A stretch of DNA of 64,000 nt from Luteitalea pratensis (GTDB taxonomy: Bacteria; Acidobacteriota; Vicinamibacteria; Vicinamibacterales; Vicinamibacteraceae), in the NCBI RefSeq assembly GCF_001618865.1, contig NZ_CP015136.1, positions 4,747,001 through 4,811,000 on the forward strand, given 5' to 3'. The position numbers and the translations under genes are program-made. The notes under the pieces were generated by a model. The model was not told the DNA's origin, ran no database searches, and was given only the letters and a program-made list of their open reading frames with translations. How positions within the stretch are numbered: the first letter of the stretch is position 1; each line of letters starts with the position of its first letter. Shown here one piece after another: positions 35,561-43,811 of the stretch.

Positions 35561-36018
35561 GGTCTCACTCCCGAGTGAATCTCTGCGATGGATACGGTCC
35601 GGTCGATCTGCTCGTCTCACGCGCCACGCCCCGTGCCTCGCCACCTGCGCGTCCGCGTGGCCGCCTCCGCTTCGCGGCCCTTCATGCGTATACGCAGCAG
35701 ATTTCGATCCATTGAGTCCACCTTCGAGTTCGTGGGAGGACTGCAGGAGGATCCGCTGTTTACGTGGCTGCGCCCGGGCGGCTGGGCGCCGAAGTCGGCG
35801 ACCGAGAACATCGATGTCGTCGGCGCTGCGCGAAAATCTCCACATCCGTGGGTGTTCTTTCGCGGGCTTCTGTCCACCGCCTGTGGAGTGCGATGGCTGG
35901 AACTCCGTGCCTCGGCCACATCGGCCCGAGAGCCCCCGATGCCTTTCAGGCACGCTTGTTGCCTTCGAAGCTTGTGCAGCCACCAGCCCGTTGCGGCTGG
36001 TGCCAGAGAGGAGGATCC
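35561..36018. other. Divergent promoter/leader region between OsmC and Hsp20 genes
   Basis: 458 bases with no convincing gene. The right end is the Hsp20 leader with two hairpins (listed separately). The promoters for both stress genes must lie here, but I see no confident -35/-10 pair and no CIRCE-type inverted repeat. Confidence 0.45.
35940..36002 (+). promoter_or_regulatory. Two hairpins in the 5' leader of the Hsp20 gene
   Basis: TGCCT-TTC-AGGCA (35940-35952) is followed by an 8-bp perfect stem CACCAGCC (35981-35988), loop CGTTGC, GGCTGGTG (35995-36002). The second stem ends about ten bases before the GAGGAGG ribosome-binding site and 16 bases before the ATG. The position suits a leader that modulates translation of a heat-shock gene, but pairing with the Shine-Dalgarno itself is not evident, so an RNA-thermometer role is only a suggestion. 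Confidence 0.35.
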
Positions 36019-36537
36019 ATGTTCGAGAAGAAGCCAGGGCCCCTCGTCCCAATCCGCGGCACGCGCGACCCCTTTGCGCGGTTGCGGCAGATCACCTCAG
36101 AGCTCGATCGGGCGTTCCAGGACTGGCCGTCGTTTCACTGGCCGTCGTTTGGCCAGTTCGCGACGTCGGAGTCCGTCGCCTGGTCGCCGAAGATCGATGT
36201 CTTCGAGCGAGACCACCGGCTGGTCACGCGAGTCGACCTGCCGGGCATGAAGAAGGAAGACGTCTCGGTCGAAGTGACCGATGGCCACCTCGCGCTGTCC
36301 GGGGAACGCAAGTGTGACAAGGCCGAAAAGAACGACAACGTCTATCGAATCGAGCGCGAGTACGGCAGTTTCTTCCGCGCCGTGCCGCTGCCGGACGGCG
36401 TCAAGGTCGAAGACGTCAAGGCCACCTTCGCCGACGGCGTGCTCGAGGTCAGCGTCCCGTTGCCCGCGAAGGCCGCGGCGACCGTGAAAACAGTCCAGAT
36501 CGAGGAACCGAAGGCAGCCACCAAGGGCGCGGCGTAA
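36019..36537 (+). CDS. Small heat-shock protein (Hsp20/alpha-crystallin family)
   Basis: 172-residue ATP-independent chaperone. The alpha-crystallin domain runs from about 58 to 150: WSPKIDVFERDHRLVTRVDL, LPGMKKEDVSVEV, LALSGERK and FADGVLEVSVPLP. The C-terminal I-x-I/V anchor (VQIEEP) may be present in weak form. ATG 36019 has a strong AGAGGAGGA ribosome-binding site. The N-terminal ~55 residues include a Trp/Phe-rich DWPSFHWPSFGQF repeat expected to bind unfolded clients. It is single-gene and followed by a strong hairpin. Confidence 0.93.
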   Translation: MFEKKPGPLVPIRGTRDPFARLRQITSELDRAFQDWPSFHWPSFGQFATSESVAWSPKIDVFERDHRLVTRVDLPGMKKEDVSVEVTDGHLALSGERKCDKAEKNDNVYRIEREYGSFFRAVPLPDGVKVEDVKATFADGVLEVSVPLPAKAAATVKTVQIEEPKAATKGAA

Positions 36538-36572
36538 GAGGTCAGCCTTGCTCCTCCAGCCCCGCGTCCCAT

Positions 36573-36605
36573 GGTCACCGATCCGGTATGGCCGGACCGG
36601 TGACC
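36573..36605 (+). terminator. Strong hairpin after the Hsp20 gene
   Basis: GGTCACCG (36573-36580) pairs with CGGTGACC (36598-36605), and inside it, after one A/C mismatch, TCCGG (36582-36586) pairs with CCGGA (36592-36596) around a TATGG loop. Thirteen base pairs in all, 36 bases after the hsp20 stop. No U-run follows, so it may be a factor-dependent or RNA-stabilising terminator, or an operator for the gene at 36700. Confidence 0.5.
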
Positions 36606-36699
36606 GCATGTGATCCGGGCACCCACTCTTGTGGGCCCATGCGGTCCCGGAGGCGAATACCGCGGCAGGTCACTTGCTGAAGTGCAGGCGGAGCTACCT

Positions 36700-38463
36700 G
36701 TGAAGCTGTCTGCCATCGCGTTGGATTACGACGGCACTATCGCCAGCGGGGATGTGTTGGACCCATCCGCGCAAGACGCCATCGCCGCGACTCGCGCACG
36801 CGGGATCGTCGTCGTGTTGGTCACGGGGCGAATTCTCGACCAATTGCGGCGGGTGGCTGGTGACCTGCATTTCGTCGATGGCGTCATCGCCGAGAACGGC
36901 GCGGTGATGCATTTTCCTGACAGTGGACGGACCTCCGCACTCGCACCTCCGGTGCCTGAGGAATTCGTCGCCGAACTGAGTCGTCGTGGGATTCCGTTCG
37001 CAGCTGGACGGTGCCTGGTCGACGCGGACGCCAACGACGCGCCGCGGCTGCTCGACATCATTCGGACGCTGGAGTTGCCACTCGTGCTCATCTTCAACCA
37101 CGGGCGCGTAATGGTGGCATCGCAGGGCGTGAGCAAGGCGACCGGCCTGAACGTCGTCCTCGAGACGCTGCGTCTCTCGGCCCGCAACACGGTCGCGATC
37201 GGGGACGCGGAGAACGACCACGAACTCCTGCGACTGGCCGAAGTTGGTGTCGCCGTCGCCTGGGGGCGGAAGGCTTTGCAGGCGAGCGCCGATATCGTTC
37301 TCGATGGCACCGGCCCGGCGGCGGTGGGCGACTATCTGCGAACGCTCGCCGCGGCCGGAACGCTCCCGATCCCGCCGCGCGCCCGTCGTCGCCTGTTACT
37401 CGGGACTCTGGCGGATGGTCGTGAGTTCTCACTCGCGGTTCGCGGGCGCAACGTCCTGGTGACCGGCGACGCCACGTCCGGAAAGTCCTGGGTCGCGGGC
37501 CTCCTGTGCGAACAACTGATTCTCCACGGCTACTCCGTGTGCGTCGTCGATCCAGAAGGGGACTACAGCTCGCTGGAAGGGCTGCCCGGCGTGACCGTGC
37601 TCGGACGCGACGATGCTCCGCCGACGTCGCGCGAGCTGCTGCGCGCGCTGCGGTATCCGGATCGGAGCGTGGTCCTTGACCTGTCTCGCCTCCCGTACGA
37701 TGACAAGTTCCATTACGTGCGCGCCATATTGCCGGCGCTGAACGTCTTCAGGCGCCGCACAGGCCTTCCGCATCGCATTCTGCTGGACGAAGCACACTAC
37801 TACCTGCATGACACGGACGCACCGCAACTGCTCGACTTCGAGCACAACGGTTACACAGTCGTCACGTATTGCGCGTCTCGCTTGCCACCAGCGGTGCTCA
37901 CCAGCACCGAGGTGATGATCGTGACGCGCGAATCGAACCCCGCCGAGATGGACGCGCTCCGCGCCCGTTGCCGGGGATGTGCCGCGATTGACGCGTCGCG
38001 CTGGGCTGTGCTTGGCCACCTGAAGGTCGGCCAGGCCGTGGCACTTCCTATCACCGAAGAAGCCGCTGGCGAGTTGCGACTGTTCACGATCGCCCCCAGG
38101 CTCACCACTCATGTGCGGCATCGCGAGAAGTACGTCGACGTTCCCGTGAGTTCCGATCGCGCGTTCGTGTTCCGCACGGACGGGCACGCTGGGCAGAGAA
38201 TTCGTACGCTCCGTCAGTTCGTGTCCGCCCTGGAGACGACGTCGAAACCATTGCTGGCCGGCTACATCGGCCGCGGCGACTTTTCGCGCTGGATTGGCGA
38301 TGTGTTCGGCGATCGTGCACTTGCCGCAGAGCTGCAGGCGCTCGAACGGCGCCATGGTGCCGGACCGCGGGAGGAGACGCTTCGGGAGATGGTGAGCGCC
38401 GTGCGTCATCGGTACGACCTCGCTGACGACGACGTCGAGACGGCGGAGTCGAGTGCACACTGA
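36700..38463 (+). CDS. HAD-IIB phosphatase fused to a HerA-like P-loop ATPase domain
   Basis: 587 residues. Residues 1 to ~215 are a Cof/HAD-IIB hydrolase: motif I DYDGTIA (9-15), VTGRILDQL and motif IV GDAENDHELL (about 168). Residues ~235-520 are a P-loop ATPase: Walker A GDATSGKSW, then CVVDPEGDYSSLEG (typical of HerA/DUF87 after the P-loop), Walker B RILLDEAHYYL, and TYCASRLPPAVL. The helical tail is Arg/Glu-rich. Joining a small-molecule phosphatase to a HerA-like motor is unusual. GTG 36700 (VKLSAIALDYDG) is preceded by GGAG at eight bases; an upstream GTG at 36610 lacks domain support. Confidence 0.8.
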   Translation: MKLSAIALDYDGTIASGDVLDPSAQDAIAATRARGIVVVLVTGRILDQLRRVAGDLHFVDGVIAENGAVMHFPDSGRTSALAPPVPEEFVAELSRRGIPFAAGRCLVDADANDAPRLLDIIRTLELPLVLIFNHGRVMVASQGVSKATGLNVVLETLRLSARNTVAIGDAENDHELLRLAEVGVAVAWGRKALQASADIVLDGTGPAAVGDYLRTLAAAGTLPIPPRARRRLLLGTLADGREFSLAVRGRNVLVTGDATSGKSWVAGLLCEQLILHGYSVCVVDPEGDYSSLEGLPGVTVLGRDDAPPTSRELLRALRYPDRSVVLDLSRLPYDDKFHYVRAILPALNVFRRRTGLPHRILLDEAHYYLHDTDAPQLLDFEHNGYTVVTYCASRLPPAVLTSTEVMIVTRESNPAEMDALRARCRGCAAIDASRWAVLGHLKVGQAVALPITEEAAGELRLFTIAPRLTTHVRHREKYVDVPVSSDRAFVFRTDGHAGQRIRTLRQFVSALETTSKPLLAGYIGRGDFSRWIGDVFGDRALAAELQALERRHGAGPREETLREMVSAVRHRYDLADDDVETAESSAH

Positions 38464-38577
38464 TGCCATACCCTTCTCTACCGTCAACCTCCGGCATCGC
38501 CCTTGGCGCACGCCCTGGGCAACGTCACATTGCCTGGAATCTCGCACACTGGGGCAACGCGGGACATTTTGCGGAAC

Positions 38578-38595
38578 CTGGGTGAATTTACCCAG
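38578..38595. promoter_or_regulatory. Operator-like inverted repeat upstream of the TonB-like gene
   Basis: CTGGGT (38578-38583) and ACCCAG (38590-38595) are perfect inverted arms around an AT-rich GAATTT centre, 125 bases before the GTG at 38720. It is an 18-base near-palindrome that could be bound by a dimeric regulator. No matching regulator is known in the window. Confidence 0.25.
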
Positions 38596-38719
38596 TTGGC
38601 CCGCGGCGAGGCCCGCGCGATGGCCGCGAGAATTGCGGCCGGCGACTGTCGATCTTCAAAGAGTTGGCTCAAGCCGCTGGCCAGGTTCGTACGGTATCCG
38701 CTTTGCGTGATCTCTCGTT

Positions 38720-39610
38720 GTGCTTCATCTCGACGCGCTCGCGCCTCGCACGCCGCGGCTGCCGCACCTGCCGTGGGGCGCCTTGGCGCGACTCGCGGTG
38801 TCGACTGCGCTGCACGTACCGCTTGTCGTCACCATCGCGAGTGTGATCCAACCCCGGTCAGCACCTCGTATCGACGTTCGCCAAGCCGCAGGCGTCACCG
38901 AGCAGCAAGAAGTGGGCGTCCGCCATATCGTGTTTCTCCTGCCGGACGGGCCACAGACAGGAAGGGGCGGGGGTGGCGGAGGTAATCAGCAATTGCAGCC
39001 TATCCGTCGCGCGCAGGGGGTCGGCGAGGACACGATCACCCTGCGGGTGCTGAAGATGCCGTCCCCGCCAACCCCAGTGATACCGGCTTCCGCACTTGCC
39101 GTCGAGGACGTTCGCACGCTCCCCGCGATCGTGCTCGATGCCAAGCCGCTGGCCTCCGGCCTGTTCGATCAGATCGGACTGCCAACCGGCGGCGTGTCAT
39201 CGGGCACGTCCACAGGTCCAGGTTCGGGGGGCGGCGTGGGCACTGGAATCGGAACCGGAATCGGCTCGGGGCGTGGCCCCGGATTGGGTCCCGGCTCCGG
39301 CGGTGGAACCGGCGGTGGCGTGTACCGTCCTGGCGGTGCAGTATCGGCACCTCGCCTCATCAAGCAAGTCAAGCCCGTGTACACGAGCGACGCGCTCGCG
39401 AACGGACTGCACGGCACGGTCGTGCTGGAGGTCGTCGTCACCGCTAACGGGTGCGCGTCGCAAGTCCGTATCGTCGGTTCGCTGGACGCAAGGGGCCTCG
39501 ATGAAGCAGCCGTAGCGGCCGTTGCTCAATGGCGATTCGAGCCGGGACGTCTTGCGGGCACGCCCGTCGATGTGCTTGTCACGATCGCGCTCGACTTCGC
39601 CATTCATTGA
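38720..39610 (+). CDS. TonB-like energy-transducer protein with Gly-rich linker
   Basis: 296 residues. A membrane anchor near residues 24-43 (LARLAVSTALHVPLVVTIAS) is followed by a periplasmic linker and, at about 205-296, a TonB C-terminal domain: APRLIKQVKPVYTSDALANG, GTVVLEVVVTANG, AVAAVAQWRFEPGRLAGTPV. The linker has a strongly biased Gly/Ser/Thr stretch (GTGIGTGIGSGRGPGLGPG) instead of the usual Pro-rich spacer. It could pass proton-motive energy to an outer-membrane receptor, but no ExbBD genes are near. The GTG at 38720 is the only start that keeps the anchor. Confidence 0.75.
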   Translation: MLHLDALAPRTPRLPHLPWGALARLAVSTALHVPLVVTIASVIQPRSAPRIDVRQAAGVTEQQEVGVRHIVFLLPDGPQTGRGGGGGGNQQLQPIRRAQGVGEDTITLRVLKMPSPPTPVIPASALAVEDVRTLPAIVLDAKPLASGLFDQIGLPTGGVSSGTSTGPGSGGGVGTGIGTGIGSGRGPGLGPGSGGGTGGGVYRPGGAVSAPRLIKQVKPVYTSDALANGLHGTVVLEVVVTANGCASQVRIVGSLDARGLDEAAVAAVAQWRFEPGRLAGTPVDVLVTIALDFAIH

Positions 39611-39683
39611 AAGCCGTGAAGCCTCTGGGCGCCGTCCATGGGCTTGATTGCGTCGCCGCGCCCGGCAGCGATAATCTCCGCGC

Positions 39684-40070
39684 ATGGCCAACAACCTCGC
39701 CAGCTTTGCCATCCACGCTGACGACGTCCATCGCTGCCGACGATTCTACGAGGCGGTATTCCAGTGGCGATTCGAGCCCTGGGGTCCCCCGGATTTCTAC
39801 CTGGTGCGCACTGGCGACGAGGACAGGCCAGGCGTGCAGGGGCTGATGCACAAGCGCCAGCAACCGCGCGGGGCCGGTGGTCCCAACTGCTTCGAGTGCA
39901 CCATCGCGGTCGATGATCTCGACGCGGTCACCGGCGCCATCGCGGCCAACGGCGGCCGCATCCTGATGGCCAACGCGCAGGTACCCACTGTCGGCGTGCT
40001 CACGAAGTTCGAGGACACCGAAGGCAACATGCTCAGCGCGATGGTGTACGAGCACGAACCGCATACCTAG
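39684..40070 (+). CDS. VOC-family (glyoxalase/bleomycin-resistance-like) protein
   Basis: 128-residue single-chain VOC metalloprotein with two beta-alpha-beta-beta-beta modules: ASFAIHADDVHRCRRFYEAVFQWRF (first His) and CTIAVDDLDAVTGAIAANGGR to FEDTEGNMLSAMVYE (Glu near the end). Members isomerise, open or bind small substrates; the substrate is unknown. The gene ends 2 bases before the ABC ATPase start, so it belongs to the same transcript. It may detoxify the compound that the exporter removes, which is inference only. Confidence 0.85.
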   Translation: MANNLASFAIHADDVHRCRRFYEAVFQWRFEPWGPPDFYLVRTGDEDRPGVQGLMHKRQQPRGAGGPNCFECTIAVDDLDAVTGAIAANGGRILMANAQVPTVGVLTKFEDTEGNMLSAMVYEHEPHT

Positions 40071-40072
40071 TC

Positions 40073-41005
40073 ATGACGGCCATCATCGAGGTGTCTGGGC
40101 TGACCAAGCACTATGGGGGCAAGCGTGGCGTCATCGACGTGTCGTTCCAGGTGAAGGAGGGCGAGACCTTCGGTTTCCTGGGACCGAATGGCGCCGGCAA
40201 GACGACGACCATTCGCCTGCTCATGGGGTTGCTTTTTGCGAGTGCTGGCTGCGCCCGCATCGCCGGACTGGACTGCTGGCGACGGTCAGTCGAAGTCAAG
40301 CGGCTGGTGGGCTATTTGCCTGGCGAGCTCGCCCTCGATCCCAACCTGACGGGCGGGCAGATCCTCGCCTATTTCGCCAACCTCCGCGGCGGCGTGGATC
40401 AGATACATCTCGAACGGCTCGTCGCCCGGCTGGACCTCGATACCAGTCGCCAGTTCCGGCACTACTCACACGGCAACAAGCAGAAGGTGGGGTTGATCCA
40501 GGCGTTCATGCACCGCCCACGCGTGCTGATCCTCGACGAGCCGACGAGCGGTCTCGACCCGCTCAACCAGCAGGAGTTCCAACGGATGGTCGCAGAAGCC
40601 CGTGCCGAAGGGCGGACAGTCTTCCTGTCGTCGCACATCCTCACGGAAGTGGAGTCGATGTGCGACCAAGTGGCGATCATCCGCGAGGGTCGGCTGGTGC
40701 GGGTCGGGGGCGTGTCTGAACTGAAGGACATCAAGCGCCACGAACTGGAACTCACGTTCGCCGGCGCCCCGCCGATCGATGCCTTCCAGGGGCTGGCGGG
40801 GCTGGAGCGCGTGGAGGCGCTGCCCGACGGACACACGCTGCGCCTCACCGTCCAGGGCGACGTGGATGCAGCGGTCAAGGCGGCAGCGTCGTATCGGCTG
40901 GTCAATCTCGTCAGCCGCGAGCCGAGTCTGGAAGACATTTTCCTGCGCTACTACCAGGGCGAGCACGTGGCCGCCGGACCGGAAACGGGCCGTGTGGTTT
41001 CGTAG
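40073..41005 (+). CDS. ABC exporter ATP-binding protein
   Basis: 310 residues of the CcmA/drug-exporter type: Walker A GPNGAGKTT, Q-loop YLPGELALDPNLTGGQIL, degenerate signature YSHGNKQKVGLIQA (the usual LSGG is YSHG, common in this subfamily), Walker B VLILDEPTSGLDPLNQQ and switch FLSSHILTEVE. The C-terminal ~80 residues form the dimer-regulating domain. It is followed by its permease with a 14-base overlap. Confidence 0.92.
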   Translation: MTAIIEVSGLTKHYGGKRGVIDVSFQVKEGETFGFLGPNGAGKTTTIRLLMGLLFASAGCARIAGLDCWRRSVEVKRLVGYLPGELALDPNLTGGQILAYFANLRGGVDQIHLERLVARLDLDTSRQFRHYSHGNKQKVGLIQAFMHRPRVLILDEPTSGLDPLNQQEFQRMVAEARAEGRTVFLSSHILTEVESMCDQVAIIREGRLVRVGGVSELKDIKRHELELTFAGAPPIDAFQGLAGLERVEALPDGHTLRLTVQGDVDAAVKAAASYRLVNLVSREPSLEDIFLRYYQGEHVAAGPETGRVVS

Positions 41006-42659
41006 CATCTTCCTCAAGACGCTGCGCGACTTCCGCGTCGCCATCGTCAGTTGGGGACTCGGGATCGGCGTGCTGACGCCCCTCGTCTTCGTCGTCGTCC
41101 CGACGCTGCTGGCTGACCTGGGATCCCGAGCTGAAGTGCTCGCGCTGGTGCGGCATCCGGCGCTGCGCCTGTTTGCCGAGCCCGTGGACGTGCTCAGCCC
41201 TGGCGGCTATGCAACGTGGCGTCTGTCGCTCGTGCTGCCGCTGGTGGGCATCTGGGCCTTGCTCGCGGTCAGCCGAACGCTCCGCGGCGAGGAGGAGTCC
41301 GGTGCTCTCGATGTCCTGCTCTCAGCGCCTCGGTCGCGGCTTCGGGTCGCCACGGAGAAGCTGGCCGCCGTTGCGACGGCGCTCCTGTTGATGGGCGGGT
41401 TGATCGGAATCATGGCATTCGCAGGCGGGCAGGTCGCGAAGACCGGCCTGCGACTGAGTGCGGCACTCCTGTTCGGTCTCAACGCGACGCTGTTGGCGGG
41501 GGTCTTCGGCGCGATGGCGCTGCTGGCGTCCCAGTTCACGCGCGCGCGCCAGACCGCGGCCGGAATCACGGGGGCGCTCCTCGGGCTCTCGGTGGTGATG
41601 ACGAGCGCCGGCCGCACCGTCCCAGGCGGCGCCTGGATCGGCCAGCTCTCTCCTTTGCATTACTTCGAGCTGAGCAAGCCGCTCGTCCCGAGCTACGGCG
41701 CGAGCCCTCGTGCCATGCTCGTGCTCACGGCACTCTCGGCGGTTCTGGGCGCTCTTGGCCTCGCGCTGTTCGTGCGCCGCGATCTGGGGGCACACGTCGC
41801 GCTGCCCACAGGTCTGCGCCGTACGGATCGCCAGATGAACGTGCGGGCCGTGCCACTGCGCGCGTGGTCACTGCGATCGGTCTTCGCTCGCAGTCTCGCG
41901 TCGCTGGGTGCGGCAACGTCGTGGTGGGGTCTCGCCATCGCCATCTACGCCGCTGTCATCACGGCAATCCTCCGGCAGACGCAAGAAAACCTCCTCGGAC
42001 TGCTCCAGACTGCCGCCAGGCGCGGTCCGGTGTACGCAGAACTCATCGCGAGGTTCACGGGCGGCGACGATAGCGCCATGAACGCGCGCTTCCTCAGCGC
42101 GATCTTCACTCTCCTCGCGGTGGTGGTCGCTGCCTTCGCCGTGACCCTCGCCAACCGCTGGGCGGCCGAGGAGGAGGAAGGACGGCTCGAGCTCCTGCTC
42201 GGTACGCCTCAGGCAAGGCAGCTCGTGATCCTGGCGCGGTTCGCAGCTGTCGCCGTCGCACTACTGATGGTCAGCGGGCTGATCTTTGCGAGCGTGACCC
42301 TGACCGGCTTCCTGGTCGACTTCGCGCTGGACAGGAGCCGGCTCGCGCAGGCGGCGTTCGGGATGGTGCCGATCGGACTGGTCGTGGCGGCGATCGGCTA
42401 TCTGCTATCCGGCTGGCTGCGCGCAACGGCCGTCACCGGCATCCTCATCGCGCTGCTGCTCGCCTCGTTCGTGATCACGTTGCTGGGATCGGTCTTGAGG
42501 TGGCCACCGTTGCTACTGCAGCTCTCGATCTTCGAGCAGTACGGCACACCGCTCGTAGACGGGTTGCGCCCAGGCAACACGGCGGGGTTGTTCATCGTTG
42601 CCGCCGCCGCGTTGACAGCGGCCACGATCCGATTTGCGCGGAAGGATCTCGCCCGTTGA
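40992..42659 (+). CDS. ABC-2 permease with internally duplicated halves
   Basis: 555 residues, about twelve membrane helices, in two halves of roughly equal size. Each half has the same cytoplasmic sequence style: GEEESGALDVLLSAPRSR near residue 97 and AEEEEGRLELLLGTPQARQ near 393. The whole is like the fused permeases that export polyketides and other hydrophobic drugs. I chose the GTG at 40992 (VWFRSIFLKTLRDF); no ATG exists before the first helix, and it overlaps the ATPase by 14 bases. With the preceding ATPase it should form a complete exporter. Confidence 0.85.
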   Translation: MWFRSIFLKTLRDFRVAIVSWGLGIGVLTPLVFVVVPTLLADLGSRAEVLALVRHPALRLFAEPVDVLSPGGYATWRLSLVLPLVGIWALLAVSRTLRGEEESGALDVLLSAPRSRLRVATEKLAAVATALLLMGGLIGIMAFAGGQVAKTGLRLSAALLFGLNATLLAGVFGAMALLASQFTRARQTAAGITGALLGLSVVMTSAGRTVPGGAWIGQLSPLHYFELSKPLVPSYGASPRAMLVLTALSAVLGALGLALFVRRDLGAHVALPTGLRRTDRQMNVRAVPLRAWSLRSVFARSLASLGAATSWWGLAIAIYAAVITAILRQTQENLLGLLQTAARRGPVYAELIARFTGGDDSAMNARFLSAIFTLLAVVVAAFAVTLANRWAAEEEEGRLELLLGTPQARQLVILARFAAVAVALLMVSGLIFASVTLTGFLVDFALDRSRLAQAAFGMVPIGLVVAAIGYLLSGWLRATAVTGILIALLLASFVITLLGSVLRWPPLLLQLSIFEQYGTPLVDGLRPGNTAGLFIVAAAALTAATIRFARKDLAR

Positions 42660-42671
42660 CTGGTGTAGCAG

Positions 42672-43175
42672 TCAACAGACAAGAATTCGTGCACGTCTCC
42701 ATGTCGCCCAGCCGGCCACCTTCTCGCTGTCGCTGGCTGAATCGATTACTGCAACGGCTCCAGGACGAAGAACCCCCGTCGTGAACATCGGCTGCGGAAC
42801 TGTCGGGGCGATGTCTGCACTCGTCTGCACGATGGAGCCCCGGACGACAAGCGGGTTGTCCTTGCCCGCCTCTTGTCCGAGCTCGGCAGGGACAAAGTGC
42901 CCATGCAGCTCGTTCGTGAATTGCTTTCCCCCTGGAAGCTTCATGACTGCCGAGGCGGACAGTCCTGCAGGAGTGCCATCCATGACGACGAACTTGAGAT
43001 CGAGCTTGATGGGCGTTCCCGTGAACTCCAGCGTGCCTGTCGTTCCGCCCTGGTCGACGGTTACCACGCCGGGGGGCGACCAGGGAACGAATGTCGGGGG
43101 ATTCGGATCGGTGGCAACCGAGCCGGGATCGGGACGGTAACTCTGATACTTCCACCTGCCCTCGAATTTCACCAT
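42672..43175 (-). CDS. Hypothetical protein, 167 aa
   Basis: Not recognised. The product begins MVKFEGRWKYQSYRPDPG, then alternates short beta-like segments (VVTVDQGGTTGTLEFTGTP, LDLKFVVMDG), suggesting a small beta-barrel that binds a ligand. It has no signal peptide and no membrane helix. The C-terminal ~40 residues (SDSEKVAGWATWRRARILVC) look less ordered. ATG 43175 is supported by AAGGAG eleven bases upstream; TTG 43181 is the alternative. It ends 12 bases from the convergent permease gene. Confidence 0.55.
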   Translation of the reverse strand: MVKFEGRWKYQSYRPDPGSVATDPNPPTFVPWSPPGVVTVDQGGTTGTLEFTGTPIKLDLKFVVMDGTPAGLSASAVMKLPGGKQFTNELHGHFVPAELGQEAGKDNPLVVRGSIVQTSADIAPTVPQPMFTTGVLRPGAVAVIDSASDSEKVAGWATWRRARILVC

Positions 43176-43774
43176 GACCAATTTCTCCTTTTGGTTATGA
43201 CTGCTTTGCTTATTAACTCAGGAGCCGCCCAACGGACAGGACTGACCCGCGGCGTGCTCTCCAATGCCGCCGGTGAATGCGTGTTCGCATCTGTCAGCAT
43301 CGACACGATGGCCCAGACACGCGCACGGCGCGTTCGATCGTCAATGACTCGCGTCTCGAGGCGCAGACGGGCGCCAGAGACGCAATGCCTTCCGACCTGA
43401 CGCGCAATCCGGCTCCACCTGCGTATGCAACGATTCGTTGTTCCACCGGATTCGGTGCGTAGCAACCTGTCGCTGCAGGCCCCGCATGCAGAGGCGAGTT
43501 GACGCGTCGTCTCGCGCTTACTCGGCCACGCCTTAGAACGCTCGACGCCGTCGGGCCGTACATCACGAGCTTCGACGGCGAGCAGCGCCTCAGCGCGCGC
43601 TCTCTATGGTGAAGGCGCCGACAGTGCCCACGGGCATCCTGCAGGCTTGGTCGCCGGGTTGCTGTCCGGCCCGCGGACGGCCCGGACGGAGCAACGGACA
43701 CTGAGGACACGCGCGACATCGTTGCGATGGGCTCCTCCTGGTTTTCGGCAGGACGAGTGCTGAAACACGCCGCG
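43176..43774. other. Gap without a recognised gene
   Basis: About 600 bases between the hypothetical gene and the end of the pca operon. No family similarity, RNA gene or repeat was found in either strand. The promoter of the 43175 gene should lie at its left edge, and the pca operon terminator abuts its right edge. Confidence 0.45.
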
Positions 43775-43811
43775 AAACGCCCGCTCAGGCTGAGCCTGAT
43801 GTCGGGCGTTT
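43775..43811 (-). terminator. Hairpin at the end of the pca operon, spanning the pcaL stop codon
   Basis: AAACGCCCG (43775-43783) pairs with CGGGCGTTT (43803-43811), and within it TCAGGC pairs with GCCTGA around TGA. On the minus strand the stem has nine plus six pairs and the descending arm ends in TTT. It includes the TGA of pcaL (43785-43787). It most likely terminates the catabolic transcript. Confidence 0.55.
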
